64,000 nucleotides of DNA from Phytopseudomonas flavescens (GTDB lineage: Bacteria > Pseudomonadota > Gammaproteobacteria > Pseudomonadales > Pseudomonadaceae): the NCBI RefSeq assembly GCF_900100535.1, contig NZ_FNDG01000002.1, forward strand, positions 124,001 to 188,000. The letters are read 5' to 3'. The translations under genes were made by a program, and so were the position numbers. Each line of letters starts with the position of its first letter. Within the stretch, counting starts at the first letter, position 1. Shown one piece after another: positions 20,303 to 27,631 of this stretch. The notes beneath the pieces were generated by a model. The model was not told where the DNA came from, made no database searches, and worked only from the letters and a program-made list of their open reading frames with translations.

Positions 20303-21606
20303 CCCCCGCGTTCGAAATCGACATTGCCGATGGGCTGATCGACCAGCCTCGGCGCGTTCGGGTGTTGGGGTTGAGCGCGGGTGTGGCGCATCTGACGGCG
20401 ACCCTGGAACATCCCGATGGCAGTCTGTGGCAGAGCGAGGCCAGCTTCGAACTCGCTGCCGACGGCGTGCTGGATATCGATGCCCAAGTGCCCCTTGCTG
20501 GCGACTGGCGCGAGCTGGAGGCGCTGGCGCCGGTGTGGGCGTTGCGCCAGCTGAGCCCGCCCCACAGGCCGCAAGCCAGCGAGGGGCTGGACCCCTTGTC
20601 GATTCGCTTGCAGATAGGCGATGCAGCGGGCGGCAGCGCCTCGGCCACGCTCACCCAGCGCTTTCTCGTCCCCGGGGTGAGCCGCCGTGAAATCCGCGAT
20701 GAGGGACTTTCCGCAACCCTGTTCAGCCCAGCCGGCGATGGCCCCCATCCCCTGGTGGTCGTGCTCAATGGCTCCGGTGGCGGCACGCCCGAGCAACGTG
20801 CGGCGCTGTATGCCGCCCATGGCTATGCGGCACTGGCTTTGGCCTTCTTCAAGGCGCCGGGGCGGCCCGAGCATATTTCCGACACGCCGCTGGAGTACTT
20901 CGAGCAGGCACTGCTCTGGGCGCGGCGCGAGCTGCAGCCGCGGCATGGCTTCATCGCCGTCGCCGGGCTGTCGCGTGGCGGTGAGCTGGCATTGCTGCTG
21001 GGGGCGACCTTTCCCGAGTTGGTATCCGCGGTGATCGGCTACGTGCCGAGCGCGGTGATCCACGGCACCTTGCGGGCAGGGCGCCCGGAACAGCCACGCG
21101 ATGCTGACGCATGGACATGGCGTGGCCAGCCGCTGCGTAATGTCTGGAGGGACAACCCCGCGGCCGACTGGCGTGCCTTCGACCAGCCCCCCGAACCCGG
21201 GGCGGCGATTCGCCAGGCGCCGGCCTTCGTGGCAGTGGAATCCCATGCAGCCAGCGTCGCGGCGGCACGCATCGCCGTTGAGCGCATCGAAGGGCCGATC
21301 CTGCTCATCTCGGGGAGCGACGATGGTTTCTGGCCGTCCAGCGCTTACAGCGAGCGTATTCAGGCCGAACTGCAGGCGGCAGGGCATGCCTGGCCGGTCA
21401 CCCATGCGCGCAATGAAGGGGCAGGTCACGCCATCGGCTTTCCCTGCGTGCCCACCACGCAGATCGCCAAGGTTCATCCGGTCGCCGGTGTGCTGATCAG
21501 TGGTGGCGGCACCCCGGCAGCCAATGCCCGTGCCAACCGCGAGAGCTGGCAGGCCGTGCTGAAGTTCCTGGCCGATGCGCTGCCTGCACGGGAGATGCAG
21601 CCATGA
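20299..21606 (+). CDS. BAAT / acyl-CoA thioesterase I-like alpha/beta hydrolase
   Basis: 435 residues. The N-terminal Ig-like Bile_Hydr_Trans domain (~10-135) and C-terminal BAAT_C alpha/beta hydrolase domain (~150-430) match animal acyl-CoA thioesterases and bile acid-CoA:amino acid N-acyltransferase. The predicted triad is Ser225 (GLSRGGE), Asp341 (SGSDDGFW) and His377 (GAGHAIGF). Serine rather than cysteine as nucleophile points to thioester hydrolysis more than amino-acid conjugation. Animal-like features continue in ISGGGTPAANARANRESW. Overlaps at both ends (4 bp) tie it into the operon with the CoA ligase and transporter 2. Confidence 0.85.
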   Translation: MTPAFEIDIADGLIDQPRRVRVLGLSAGVAHLTATLEHPDGSLWQSEASFELAADGVLDIDAQVPLAGDWRELEALAPVWALRQLSPPHRPQASEGLDPLSIRLQIGDAAGGSASATLTQRFLVPGVSRREIRDEGLSATLFSPAGDGPHPLVVVLNGSGGGTPEQRAALYAAHGYAALALAFFKAPGRPEHISDTPLEYFEQALLWARRELQPRHGFIAVAGLSRGGELALLLGATFPELVSAVIGYVPSAVIHGTLRAGRPEQPRDADAWTWRGQPLRNVWRDNPAADWRAFDQPPEPGAAIRQAPAFVAVESHAASVAAARIAVERIEGPILLISGSDDGFWPSSAYSERIQAELQAAGHAWPVTHARNEGAGHAIGFPCVPTTQIAKVHPVAGVLISGGGTPAANARANRESWQAVLKFLADALPAREMQP

Positions 21607-22628
21607 GCGCGGCCCTGACCCTGCAGGCGGTGGGGCTGACCTACCAGACCCGTCGCGGAGAGATTCAGGCCCTGGCCGACGTGAGCATGAGCATCGCCGA
21701 CGGGGAGTTCGTCGCGGTGCTCGGGCCCTCCGGCTGTGGCAAGTCCACCGTCCTCAAACTGGCGGCAGGCTTGCTCGACGCCAGCCAAGGGCGGGTGGTG
21801 GTCGCCGGGCAGGCGATAGAAGGCCCTGGCCGGCATACCGGCGTGGTATTCCAGAAGCCCAATCTGCTGCCCTGGAAAACCGTGCTGAACAACGTGCTGC
21901 TGCCGGCACGCACCCTAGGGTCTGTTGACGTTTCACGCACGACCGCGCCGGAGCCCGTTTTGCCGCGAGGCAAGGCACGAGCCGAGAAGTTTAGCGGGCT
22001 AAATGAGCCGGCGAGAAACGCCGCATCGCGGCAAAACGGGCCCGGCCCTGCGGGTTGCGCGGGAAATCTCGCCATGCGTTGTTGGAGGACTTGGCAAGGG
22101 AACAACCATTACCTGCGCCCTCCGCCTAGCCTGGCGAGATTTCTCGCGGCAACGCGGCTCGCGCTGAAACGTCAACAGACCCTGGGCCTGCCCATAGACG
22201 AGGCTCGCCAGCGGGCGACGGCGCTGCTCGAGCTGGTCGGCCTCGGCCCGTTCGCCAACGACTACCCGTTCGAACTCTCCGGGGGCATGCAGCAGCGTGT
22301 CGGGATCGCTCGCATGCTGTTGCACGATCCGCAACTGCTGCTGATGGACGAGCCGTTCGCCGCCCTCGATGCCCTGTCACGGGAGGCACTGACCCTGGAG
22401 CTGCAACACATCTGGAGCCAGCAGCGAAAATCGGTGCTGTTCATCACCCACAGCATTCAGGAGGCGGTGTTTCTCGCGGACCGGGTGCTGGTCATGTCGC
22501 CGCGCCCCGGGCGCATCATCGACGAGGTGGCGATCACGCTGCCGCGCCCGCGCACCCTGGAAACCCTGGCCGACCCGGCGTTCATCGCGCTCTGCCAACA
22601 CCTGCGAAGGCACTTCACCCATGCGTAG
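21603..22628 (+). CDS. ABC transporter ATPase (system 2) with an 89-residue in-frame insertion
   Basis: 341 residues, whereas SsuB/TauB-type ATPases are ~250. Walker A GPSGCGKST (41-49), Q-loop Gln84, signature LSGGMQQ (~225-231), Walker B LLLMDEP and the H-loop LFITHS are all intact. Residues 105-193 are foreign: they are the translation of a 267-bp inverted-repeat element lying between the Q-loop and the helical subdomain. Removing it restores a normal 252-residue protein reading PARTLGLPIDEARQR. The insertion has no stop and keeps frame (89 codons), so a full-length protein can be made; whether it folds and works is unknown. It overlaps the BAAT gene by 4 bp and the permease by 8 bp. Confidence 0.88.
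   Translation: MSAALTLQAVGLTYQTRRGEIQALADVSMSIADGEFVAVLGPSGCGKSTVLKLAAGLLDASQGRVVVAGQAIEGPGRHTGVVFQKPNLLPWKTVLNNVLLPARTLGSVDVSRTTAPEPVLPRGKARAEKFSGLNEPARNAASRQNGPGPAGCAGNLAMRCWRTWQGNNHYLRPPPSLARFLAATRLALKRQQTLGLPIDEARQRATALLELVGLGPFANDYPFELSGGMQQRVGIARMLLHDPQLLLMDEPFAALDALSREALTLELQHIWSQQRKSVLFITHSIQEAVFLADRVLVMSPRPGRIIDEVAITLPRPRTLETLADPAFIALCQHLRRHFTHA
21917..22183. mobile_element. 267-bp inverted-repeat element (MITE-like) inserted in the ATPase gene
   Basis: The ends are perfect 19-bp inverted repeats: AGGGTCTGTTGACGTTTCA at 21917-21935 and its complement at 22165-22183. Two long internal hairpins sit inside. One is built from GCCCGTTTTGCCGCGA and its complement (about 21953-21968 with 22026-22041). 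The other is built from GAAATCTCGCCA and its complement (about 22062-22073 with 22132-22143). Each contains a smaller nested hairpin. No transposase is encoded, so it would be non-autonomous. A CCCT flank on each side could be a short target duplication but overlaps the repeat ends, so this is ambiguous. Confidence 0.85.
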
Positions 22629-23397
22629 ATTGCTTCCCGTGCTCTATCCACTGACCAGCCTGGCGGTGCTGATCCTGATCTGGGATCTGTCCGTGCGCCT
22701 GCTCGAGATTCCCGACTATCTGCTGCCTGCGCCGCTGACGGTCTATCAGGCGCTGGCGGGCGGTTTTGCCGATGGCAGCCTGTGGCCGCACATCGGCGTC
22801 ACCCTGGGTGAAACCCTCAGCGGTTACGTGATCGGCTGCCTGCTGGCGATCGTCCTGGGCGCCTTGCTGGCCGAGTCGGAAACCTTCGAGCGCTTCGTGT
22901 ATCCCTTGCTGATCGGCCTGCAGGCAACGCCCAAGGTCGCACTGGGGCCGATCATTCTGGTCTGGTTCGGCTTCGGCATGGCCTCGAAGATCGTGCTAGT
23001 GGCGCTGGTCTGCTTCTTCCCGCTGTTCGTCAATACGGTGAACGGCATTCGGCGTACCGACCCCGAATTGCTCGACGCCTGCCGTTCGTTTTCCGCGTCG
23101 CGGCTCTACCTGCTGATCCACGTGAAGTTTCCTGCCGCGGCGGGCGAGGTGTTCGCCGGCTTGCAGATCGGCGTGTCGCTGGCGCTGATCGGTGCGGTAG
23201 TCGGCGAGTTCCTTTCCGCCCAGCGTGGCCTGGGTTATCTGATCGCGTCCAGCTCGGTGAGCATGAGCCTGTCGACCATGTTCGCCGGTGTCATCCTGCT
23301 GGCGCTGATCGGTCTGTGCGGTGCGCAGACCGTGCGCTGGCTGCAACGCCGTGTGATCTTCTGGGAGCCGGGCGCTGTCCGGTCCCGTAAACACTGA
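22621..23397 (+). CDS. ABC transporter permease, SsuC/TauC type (system 2)
   Basis: 258 residues, about six membrane helices, with the ATPase-docking loop around ELLDACRSFSASRLYLLIHV. The start overlaps the ATPase stop by 8 bp. It completes transporter 2 with the receptor at 19238 and the insertion-bearing ATPase. If that ATPase is inactive, this permease would be orphaned unless another SsuB-like ATPase serves it. Confidence 0.9.
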   Translation: MRRLLPVLYPLTSLAVLILIWDLSVRLLEIPDYLLPAPLTVYQALAGGFADGSLWPHIGVTLGETLSGYVIGCLLAIVLGALLAESETFERFVYPLLIGLQATPKVALGPIILVWFGFGMASKIVLVALVCFFPLFVNTVNGIRRTDPELLDACRSFSASRLYLLIHVKFPAAAGEVFAGLQIGVSLALIGAVVGEFLSAQRGLGYLIASSSVSMSLSTMFAGVILLALIGLCGAQTVRWLQRRVIFWEPGAVRSRKH

Positions 23398-23408
23398 TGG
23401 AGAACCCG

Positions 23409-25031
23409 ATGTCCTTTGACTGGCACAACCCTTATCCGTCGATCCGCATTCCGTTGTTCGCTCGCAACGTGGTGTCGACTTCGCACCCTCTCGCGGCCCA
23501 GGCAGGCCTGCGCCTGCTGCTGGCCGGCGGCAACGCGGTGGACGCGGCAATCGCCGCAGCGGCGATGCTCACCGTGGTCGAGCCGGTATCCTGCGGCCTG
23601 GGTAGCGACGCCTTCGCCCTGGTCTGGGACGGCCAGTCGCTGCAGGGTCTGAACGCCTCGGGCACGGCACCCGCCGCCTGGACACCCGAGTATTTCCGCC
23701 AGCGCCACGGTGAGGATGGCAAGGGCCACGCGAAGCGCCCGGTGCGTGGCTGGGATTCGATAACGGTACCTGGTGCGGTGGCCGGTTGGGCCGCGCTGCA
23801 CGAGCGCTTCGGCAAGCGGTCGTTCGCCGAGGTGCTGGCGCCGGCTGCCGAGGTGGCCGAGCGGGGCATCAGCATCGCCCCCATCGTTGCCCACAAATGG
23901 GCGGCGGCGGTTCCCGATCTGCGTGGTCAGCCTGGCTTCGCCGAGGCCTTCATGCCCGGCGGCCGGGCACCGCGAACCGGCGAGAAATTCGTCTTCGCCG
24001 ATGCTGCACGCACCTTGCGGCTACTGGGCGAGCAGGGCGCACGGGCGTTCTACGAGGGGGAGATCGGCGAGGCCATCGTCGCCCACGCCCGCGCCACCGG
24101 TGGCAACCTGAGCGCAGCAGACCTGGCCGACTACCGACCGGAATGGGTGACGCCCATTGCTCAGCGTTATCGCGGCTACGACGTGCACGAGATACCGCCC
24201 AACGGGCAGGGCATCGCGGCCCTCATCGCCCTGGGCATCCTCGAGCATTTCGACCTGGCGGCCCTGGCGGTCGACTCCGCTGCTTCGCAGCACCTGCAGA
24301 TCGAAGCCATGAAGCTGGCCTTCGCCGACGTCTATCGCTACGTGGCCGACCCGCGCAGCATGGAGGTCACGCCCGAGCAGATGCTCGACCCGGCGTACCT
24401 CGCGCAACGCGCCAAGGCCATCGATCCGGGCAAGGCCAGCCACCCCGGCTTCGGCCTGCCCAGGTCGGGCGGCACCGTCTACCTCAGCGTCGCCGACGAA
24501 AACGGCATGATGGTCTCCTTCATCCAGTCCAACTACATGGGCTTCGGCTCGGGCGTGGTGGTGCCGGGCTATGGCGTCAGCCTGCAGAACCGCGGTGCCG
24601 GTTTCTCCAGCGACCCGGCCTCGGCGAACCTGGTGGCCCCCGGCAAGCGACCGTTCCACACCATCATTCCGGCGTTCCTGACCCGCGACGGCGTGGCGCA
24701 GATGAGCTTCGGGGTGATGGGCGGCGACATGCAGCCCCAAGGCCACGTACAGACCCTGGTGCGCATGCTCGACTATGGCCAGCAACCCCAGGCTGCCTGC
24801 GATGCGCCGCGCTGGAAGGTCAACCGCGACTTCTCGGTGGACCTGGAAGCGAGCATGAACGCCGACGCCGTGCGCGGTCTACACACCCTTGGCAACACGC
24901 TGAAGTCCGTGGAGGACCCCTACATGGACTTCGGCTCCGGGCAGTTCATCTGGCGGCTCTCGGATGACCCGAACCACGGCTATGTGGCCGCCAGCGACAG
25001 CCGTCGGGATGGCCAGGCGGTGGGCTTCTGA
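23409..25031 (+). CDS. Gamma-glutamyltransferase family protein
   Basis: 540 residues with the Ntn-hydrolase GGT layout. NAVDAAIAAAAMLTVVEPVSCGLGSD lies near the N-terminus and the autoprocessing threonine is predicted at Thr356 within GGTVYLSVADENG, which after self-cleavage becomes the nucleophile of the small subunit. No signal peptide is evident, so it may act in the cytoplasm, unlike classical periplasmic GGT. Such cytoplasmic paralogues are often acylases or hydrolases of other amides. The ATG at 23409 follows GGAGAA; an ATG at 23397 overlaps the permease stop. It is the last gene of the cluster and could release an amino acid from an amide substrate. Confidence 0.85.
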   Translation: MSFDWHNPYPSIRIPLFARNVVSTSHPLAAQAGLRLLLAGGNAVDAAIAAAAMLTVVEPVSCGLGSDAFALVWDGQSLQGLNASGTAPAAWTPEYFRQRHGEDGKGHAKRPVRGWDSITVPGAVAGWAALHERFGKRSFAEVLAPAAEVAERGISIAPIVAHKWAAAVPDLRGQPGFAEAFMPGGRAPRTGEKFVFADAARTLRLLGEQGARAFYEGEIGEAIVAHARATGGNLSAADLADYRPEWVTPIAQRYRGYDVHEIPPNGQGIAALIALGILEHFDLAALAVDSAASQHLQIEAMKLAFADVYRYVADPRSMEVTPEQMLDPAYLAQRAKAIDPGKASHPGFGLPRSGGTVYLSVADENGMMVSFIQSNYMGFGSGVVVPGYGVSLQNRGAGFSSDPASANLVAPGKRPFHTIIPAFLTRDGVAQMSFGVMGGDMQPQGHVQTLVRMLDYGQQPQAACDAPRWKVNRDFSVDLEASMNADAVRGLHTLGNTLKSVEDPYMDFGSGQFIWRLSDDPNHGYVAASDSRRDGQAVGF

Positions 25032-25291
25032 GACTGGGACAGCGGCCCACCTTTGCCCGCGCGCATCCTGCTCAATGATATCGGGGCTGCCTTTGATGCC
25101 GAATTAGCGCTTGCGAGGTAATGGGCAAGACAGTATCTGCATCCCTATGGGCATGACGTTGTACCTGGGGCCACATCGGTTCAGCAAATTGATTGTCCCA
25201 GGTTAGGTATGGTGCTGGCACGGGCTGTGCTCCGTGCTCAGGCCGGCAATTGAGCGATGAGCGTGAAGAATGGGCGGGAGGCCTGTGAAAA

Positions 25292-25837
25292 ATGAACTCG
25301 AGTGCAGCCAGTGTGCTGATTCGCCCACCGCAGGCAGGCGATGCGCGGGCGATTGCAGCGCTTCACATCCGCAGCTGGCAGGTGACCTATCGCGACCTGC
25401 TGTCGGCTGCTTATCTTGCCGCGCTGAGCGACAGCCTGGAGCGGCGTGTGGCCTGGTTCGACAAAGCCATAGCCGCAGGGAAACCGGTGATTCGAGTCGC
25501 CGAAGCCCAGGGACGCGTACTGGGCTGGTGCTCGTTTGGTGCCAGCCGTGATGAGGGCGTCGCGCCTGCGACCGGCGAGCTGATGGCCATCTACCTGCTG
25601 CCGGAGGCCTGGGGGCAGGGCATCGGCTCGCGACTCTGGCAGGCGGCACGGCAGGCAATGCAGGACGCCGGCTACCGCGCCGTTACCGCCTGGGTGCTGG
25701 ACGGCAACCAGCGTGCTGCCGGCTTCTACCGCAGTGCCGGCTTCGTCGCCGATACCGCCAGCCAACGCACCTTCGAGGAGAACGGCGAACCCCTGCCGTT
25801 GACCCGCTTCAATCTGCACCTTGCCACTGCGGCGTAG
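25292..25837 (+). CDS. GNAT family N-acetyltransferase
   Basis: 181 residues with a single GNAT fold. The acetyl-CoA pyrophosphate loop is seen at AWGQGIGSRLW, and the downstream NQRAAGFYRSAGF motif is typical of the RimI-like group. The acceptor is unknown. It is a single gene in a decayed region between the CoA-ligase cluster and several gene fragments; about 260 bp of non-coding sequence without evident structure precede it. Confidence 0.85.
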   Translation: MNSSAASVLIRPPQAGDARAIAALHIRSWQVTYRDLLSAAYLAALSDSLERRVAWFDKAIAAGKPVIRVAEAQGRVLGWCSFGASRDEGVAPATGELMAIYLLPEAWGQGIGSRLWQAARQAMQDAGYRAVTAWVLDGNQRAAGFYRSAGFVADTASQRTFEENGEPLPLTRFNLHLATAA

Positions 25838-25862
25838 CCCTACCTGCAGGGATTCGTACGCC

Positions 25863-26018
25863 ATGAGCATTTTCAGATCGATCCCGCGTCCCCCGAGCGA
25901 CCTGCACGGCTGGAGGATCCGCAGCTTGCCGGATACCCCGCTGCAATTCGTGCTGTTCTTCGTCAGGCATTACAAGTCCTGGTACCTGGCCATCCTGCTC
26001 CTGCAGGTTGTGCGGTGA
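25863..26018 (+). pseudogene. Truncated N-terminus of an exporter-type ABC protein (probable)
   Basis: A 51-codon frame begins ATGAGCATTTTC and contains a hydrophobic stretch near FVLFFVRHYKSWYLAILLLQ, reminiscent of the first membrane helix of half-size ABC exporters. It stops at TGA 26016-26018 with no further matching sequence downstream. Either it is the stump of a deleted transporter gene or a short unrelated membrane peptide; the first is favoured by the other fragments nearby. Confidence 0.4.
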
Positions 26019-26173
26019 TATGTATCATCCTTGTGCCCTGTGGGCTTATGTTTCGAATGTTTCTGGCAGCCGCTCGAGTTGCCAGCCGTAGGCTTCCACA
26101 GGTCGTTCGAGGCAGTGATCGAGCGTGTCCGCGAGGCTGTATTGAGTGGGTCTGAGACCGATAGGAGAACCGG

Positions 26174-26416
26174 ATGAGTCTTGAGTATCGTCGCCTGGGC
26201 CGTTCAGGCCTGCAGGTTTCACCGCTAACCTTGGGCAGCATGATGTGCGGTGGGCAGACCGATGTCTGCGTGTCACCGCGCACCATAGAGGCGACCTTGG
26301 AGGTGCCCATCACTGCCGATGACGAAACTTTCGTCGACTCAGTGGTCACGCCTTGGCACGCATCGATACCCGGCTACAAGGAGCCGACGCACATTGTTGC
26401 CGGCCGGTTGAGTTGA
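26174..26416 (+). pseudogene. Aldo/keto reductase gene with a large internal deletion
   Basis: The 80-residue frame joins the two ends of a ~330-residue aldo/keto reductase. The start, EYRRLGRSGLQVSPLTLGSM, is the normal first beta-strand. The end, DDETFVDSVVTPWHASIPGY, is the normal C-terminal tail, preceded by SPRTIEATLE from the penultimate region. The TIM barrel, the catalytic Asp-Tyr-Lys-His tetrad and the NADPH site are gone. The join is in frame, leaving a mini-ORF that cannot be an active reductase. Confidence 0.75.
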
Positions 26417-26910
26417 ACAAGCCGCTGCTGGCAGCACGCATCGTCAATCCTGACGATTACCTGGAAACGCCAGCCGGGCGGGTTTTCAGCGCAGAGCGCA
26501 GTCAGCAGGCATGGGAGCACGCCTACCGCGCAGTGGAAGCGCTGCTGGCGCAGGCGAGCAGGCTCTATCTGGTCATGGGCGTGCAGGGCGCGGGCAAGTC
26601 TAGCTGGATTTCGCGCCACGCCGCTGGCCTGGACGAGCATGCGGTGATTTTCGATGCCGCTCTGCCGGCACGTCGTCATCGCGAACGCCTGCTGGCCCTG
26701 GCCCGAGCGTATGAAGTGCCGGTGGTGGCGGTGTTCGTTCAGGCAAGCCTCGAGCAGGCGCTATCACGCAACGCCGCGAGGGCCGCGGACAAGGTCGTGC
26801 CGGAGCATGCGCTGCGGAGCGTGTTTGCAATGCTGGAGGTGCCTTCGCTTGAAGAGGGGATCGATACCGTCATCCTGCACGGCAGTGCATCGAACAGTGC
26901 AACCGAATGA
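26413..26910 (+). CDS. AAA-type P-loop ATPase/kinase-like protein
   Basis: 165 residues if started at TTG 26413, which overlaps the stop of the reductase remnant (TTGA). A frame open from TTG 26353 would add 20 residues that read into the remnant. The Walker A motif is GVQGAGKSSW, with FDAALPARRHRERLL downstream as in AAA_33/zeta-like small kinases, and a basic lid region RNAARAADKVVP. The likely activity is phosphorylation of a small molecule or RNA end; the substrate is unknown. Confidence 0.65.
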   Translation: MNKPLLAARIVNPDDYLETPAGRVFSAERSQQAWEHAYRAVEALLAQASRLYLVMGVQGAGKSSWISRHAAGLDEHAVIFDAALPARRHRERLLALARAYEVPVVAVFVQASLEQALSRNAARAADKVVPEHALRSVFAMLEVPSLEEGIDTVILHGSASNSATE

Positions 26911-26934
26911 CCTGCGCTTTCGTTGTGCGCCGTA

Positions 26935-27375
26935 CTAGGAACGATTCACCAGGTCAACGAGGTGGTTCAAGAGAAAGTCATTGCTGAACTGTGACAGGAA
27001 GGTATCGGCCGACGAAAAAACGATCCATTGCCCGTGCTCTTTTCGCACGGTCAGGGATGGATGCTCGGGAGACAGGTTGCTGATGATCACCTGCAGGGAC
27101 GAATCGACGATGTCCGGCTTGATATCAACGGTATTGCCTGCCAGGACGATCTTCAGGGATTCGAGTTCGACTATCGTGCCGTCGAAGGTATGCTGATCCT
27201 CGGTTCGGATCAGATCCAGGCCTCCCACGTTGGCGATATCGACGTTCACCATCCTCAACAGCTCTGCCAATTGCGCCTTGATCAGGCCAATCTGCCTGTA
27301 TCGCTCGGCGATGGCATCGTCCGTCCTTTCCCTGTAGATCTTCAGCGCGCGTATCAAATCACTCTTGCTTGCCAT
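26935..27375 (-). CDS. Hypothetical protein
   Basis: 146 residues, cytoplasmic, no signal or membrane segment. The N-terminal ~45 residues form a charged helix, and the rest alternates short beta-strands (GTIVELESLKIVLAG, LQVIISNLS, QWIVFSSADTFLSQF). I recognise no family. AAGGA lies ten bases before the ATG, supporting expression. It is transcribed away from the sulfonate transporter, sharing a ~250-bp intergenic region with its promoter. Confidence 0.6.
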   Translation of the reverse strand: MASKSDLIRALKIYRERTDDAIAERYRQIGLIKAQLAELLRMVNVDIANVGGLDLIRTEDQHTFDGTIVELESLKIVLAGNTVDIKPDIVDSSLQVIISNLSPEHPSLTVRKEHGQWIVFSSADTFLSQFSNDFLLNHLVDLVNRS

Positions 27376-27457
27376 TCCGTTGGTTCCTTGGTGATGTCGT
27401 CTGACTCTAGTCCAGCATGTTCATGGATGCCAAGCTGGTCATCACTGAATGGCCTGA

Positions 27458-27477
27458 CTGTTCGCCTGGCAACAGTG
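27458..27477. promoter_or_regulatory. Palindrome ACTGTT-N8-AACAGT, candidate SfnR enhancer site
   Basis: The six-base arms are perfectly complementary around an 8-base spacer. The centre lies 80 bp upstream of the -24 GG of the sigma54 candidate at 27546. The same arm/spacer arrangement occurs upstream of msuD at 37032-37051. Position and recurrence suggest a sigma54-activator site; SfnR is encoded 6 kb away. Confidence 0.5.
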
Positions 27478-27545
27478 GATTAACACTTTGCCCGTGGCGT
27501 GGCAGGTGAATGCACGCAATGCCAGGGAAGTCGGGCCCCGGGCGC

Positions 27546-27561
27546 TGGCATGACTGCTGCA
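27546..27561 (+). promoter_or_regulatory. Candidate sigma54 (-24/-12) promoter of the third ABC operon
   Basis: TGGCAT-GACTG-CTGCA matches the TGGCAC-N5-TTGCW consensus with GG and GC dinucleotides at the correct 10-base spacing. Transcription would begin near 27572, about 60 bases before the binding-protein start codon. Confidence 0.55.
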
Positions 27562-27631
27562 ACGCTGCAGACAACCGCGGAACCGCTGCTCAGGGCGACG
27601 GTTCCGCTCCTGTCCTGCTGGGAGCCCGTCC

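Noticed and set aside
21917..22183. Reading the ATPase insertion as a genuine extra protein domain
   Set aside because: Perfect terminal inverted repeats, internal palindromes and a clean restoration of the family sequence on removal argue for an inserted repeat.
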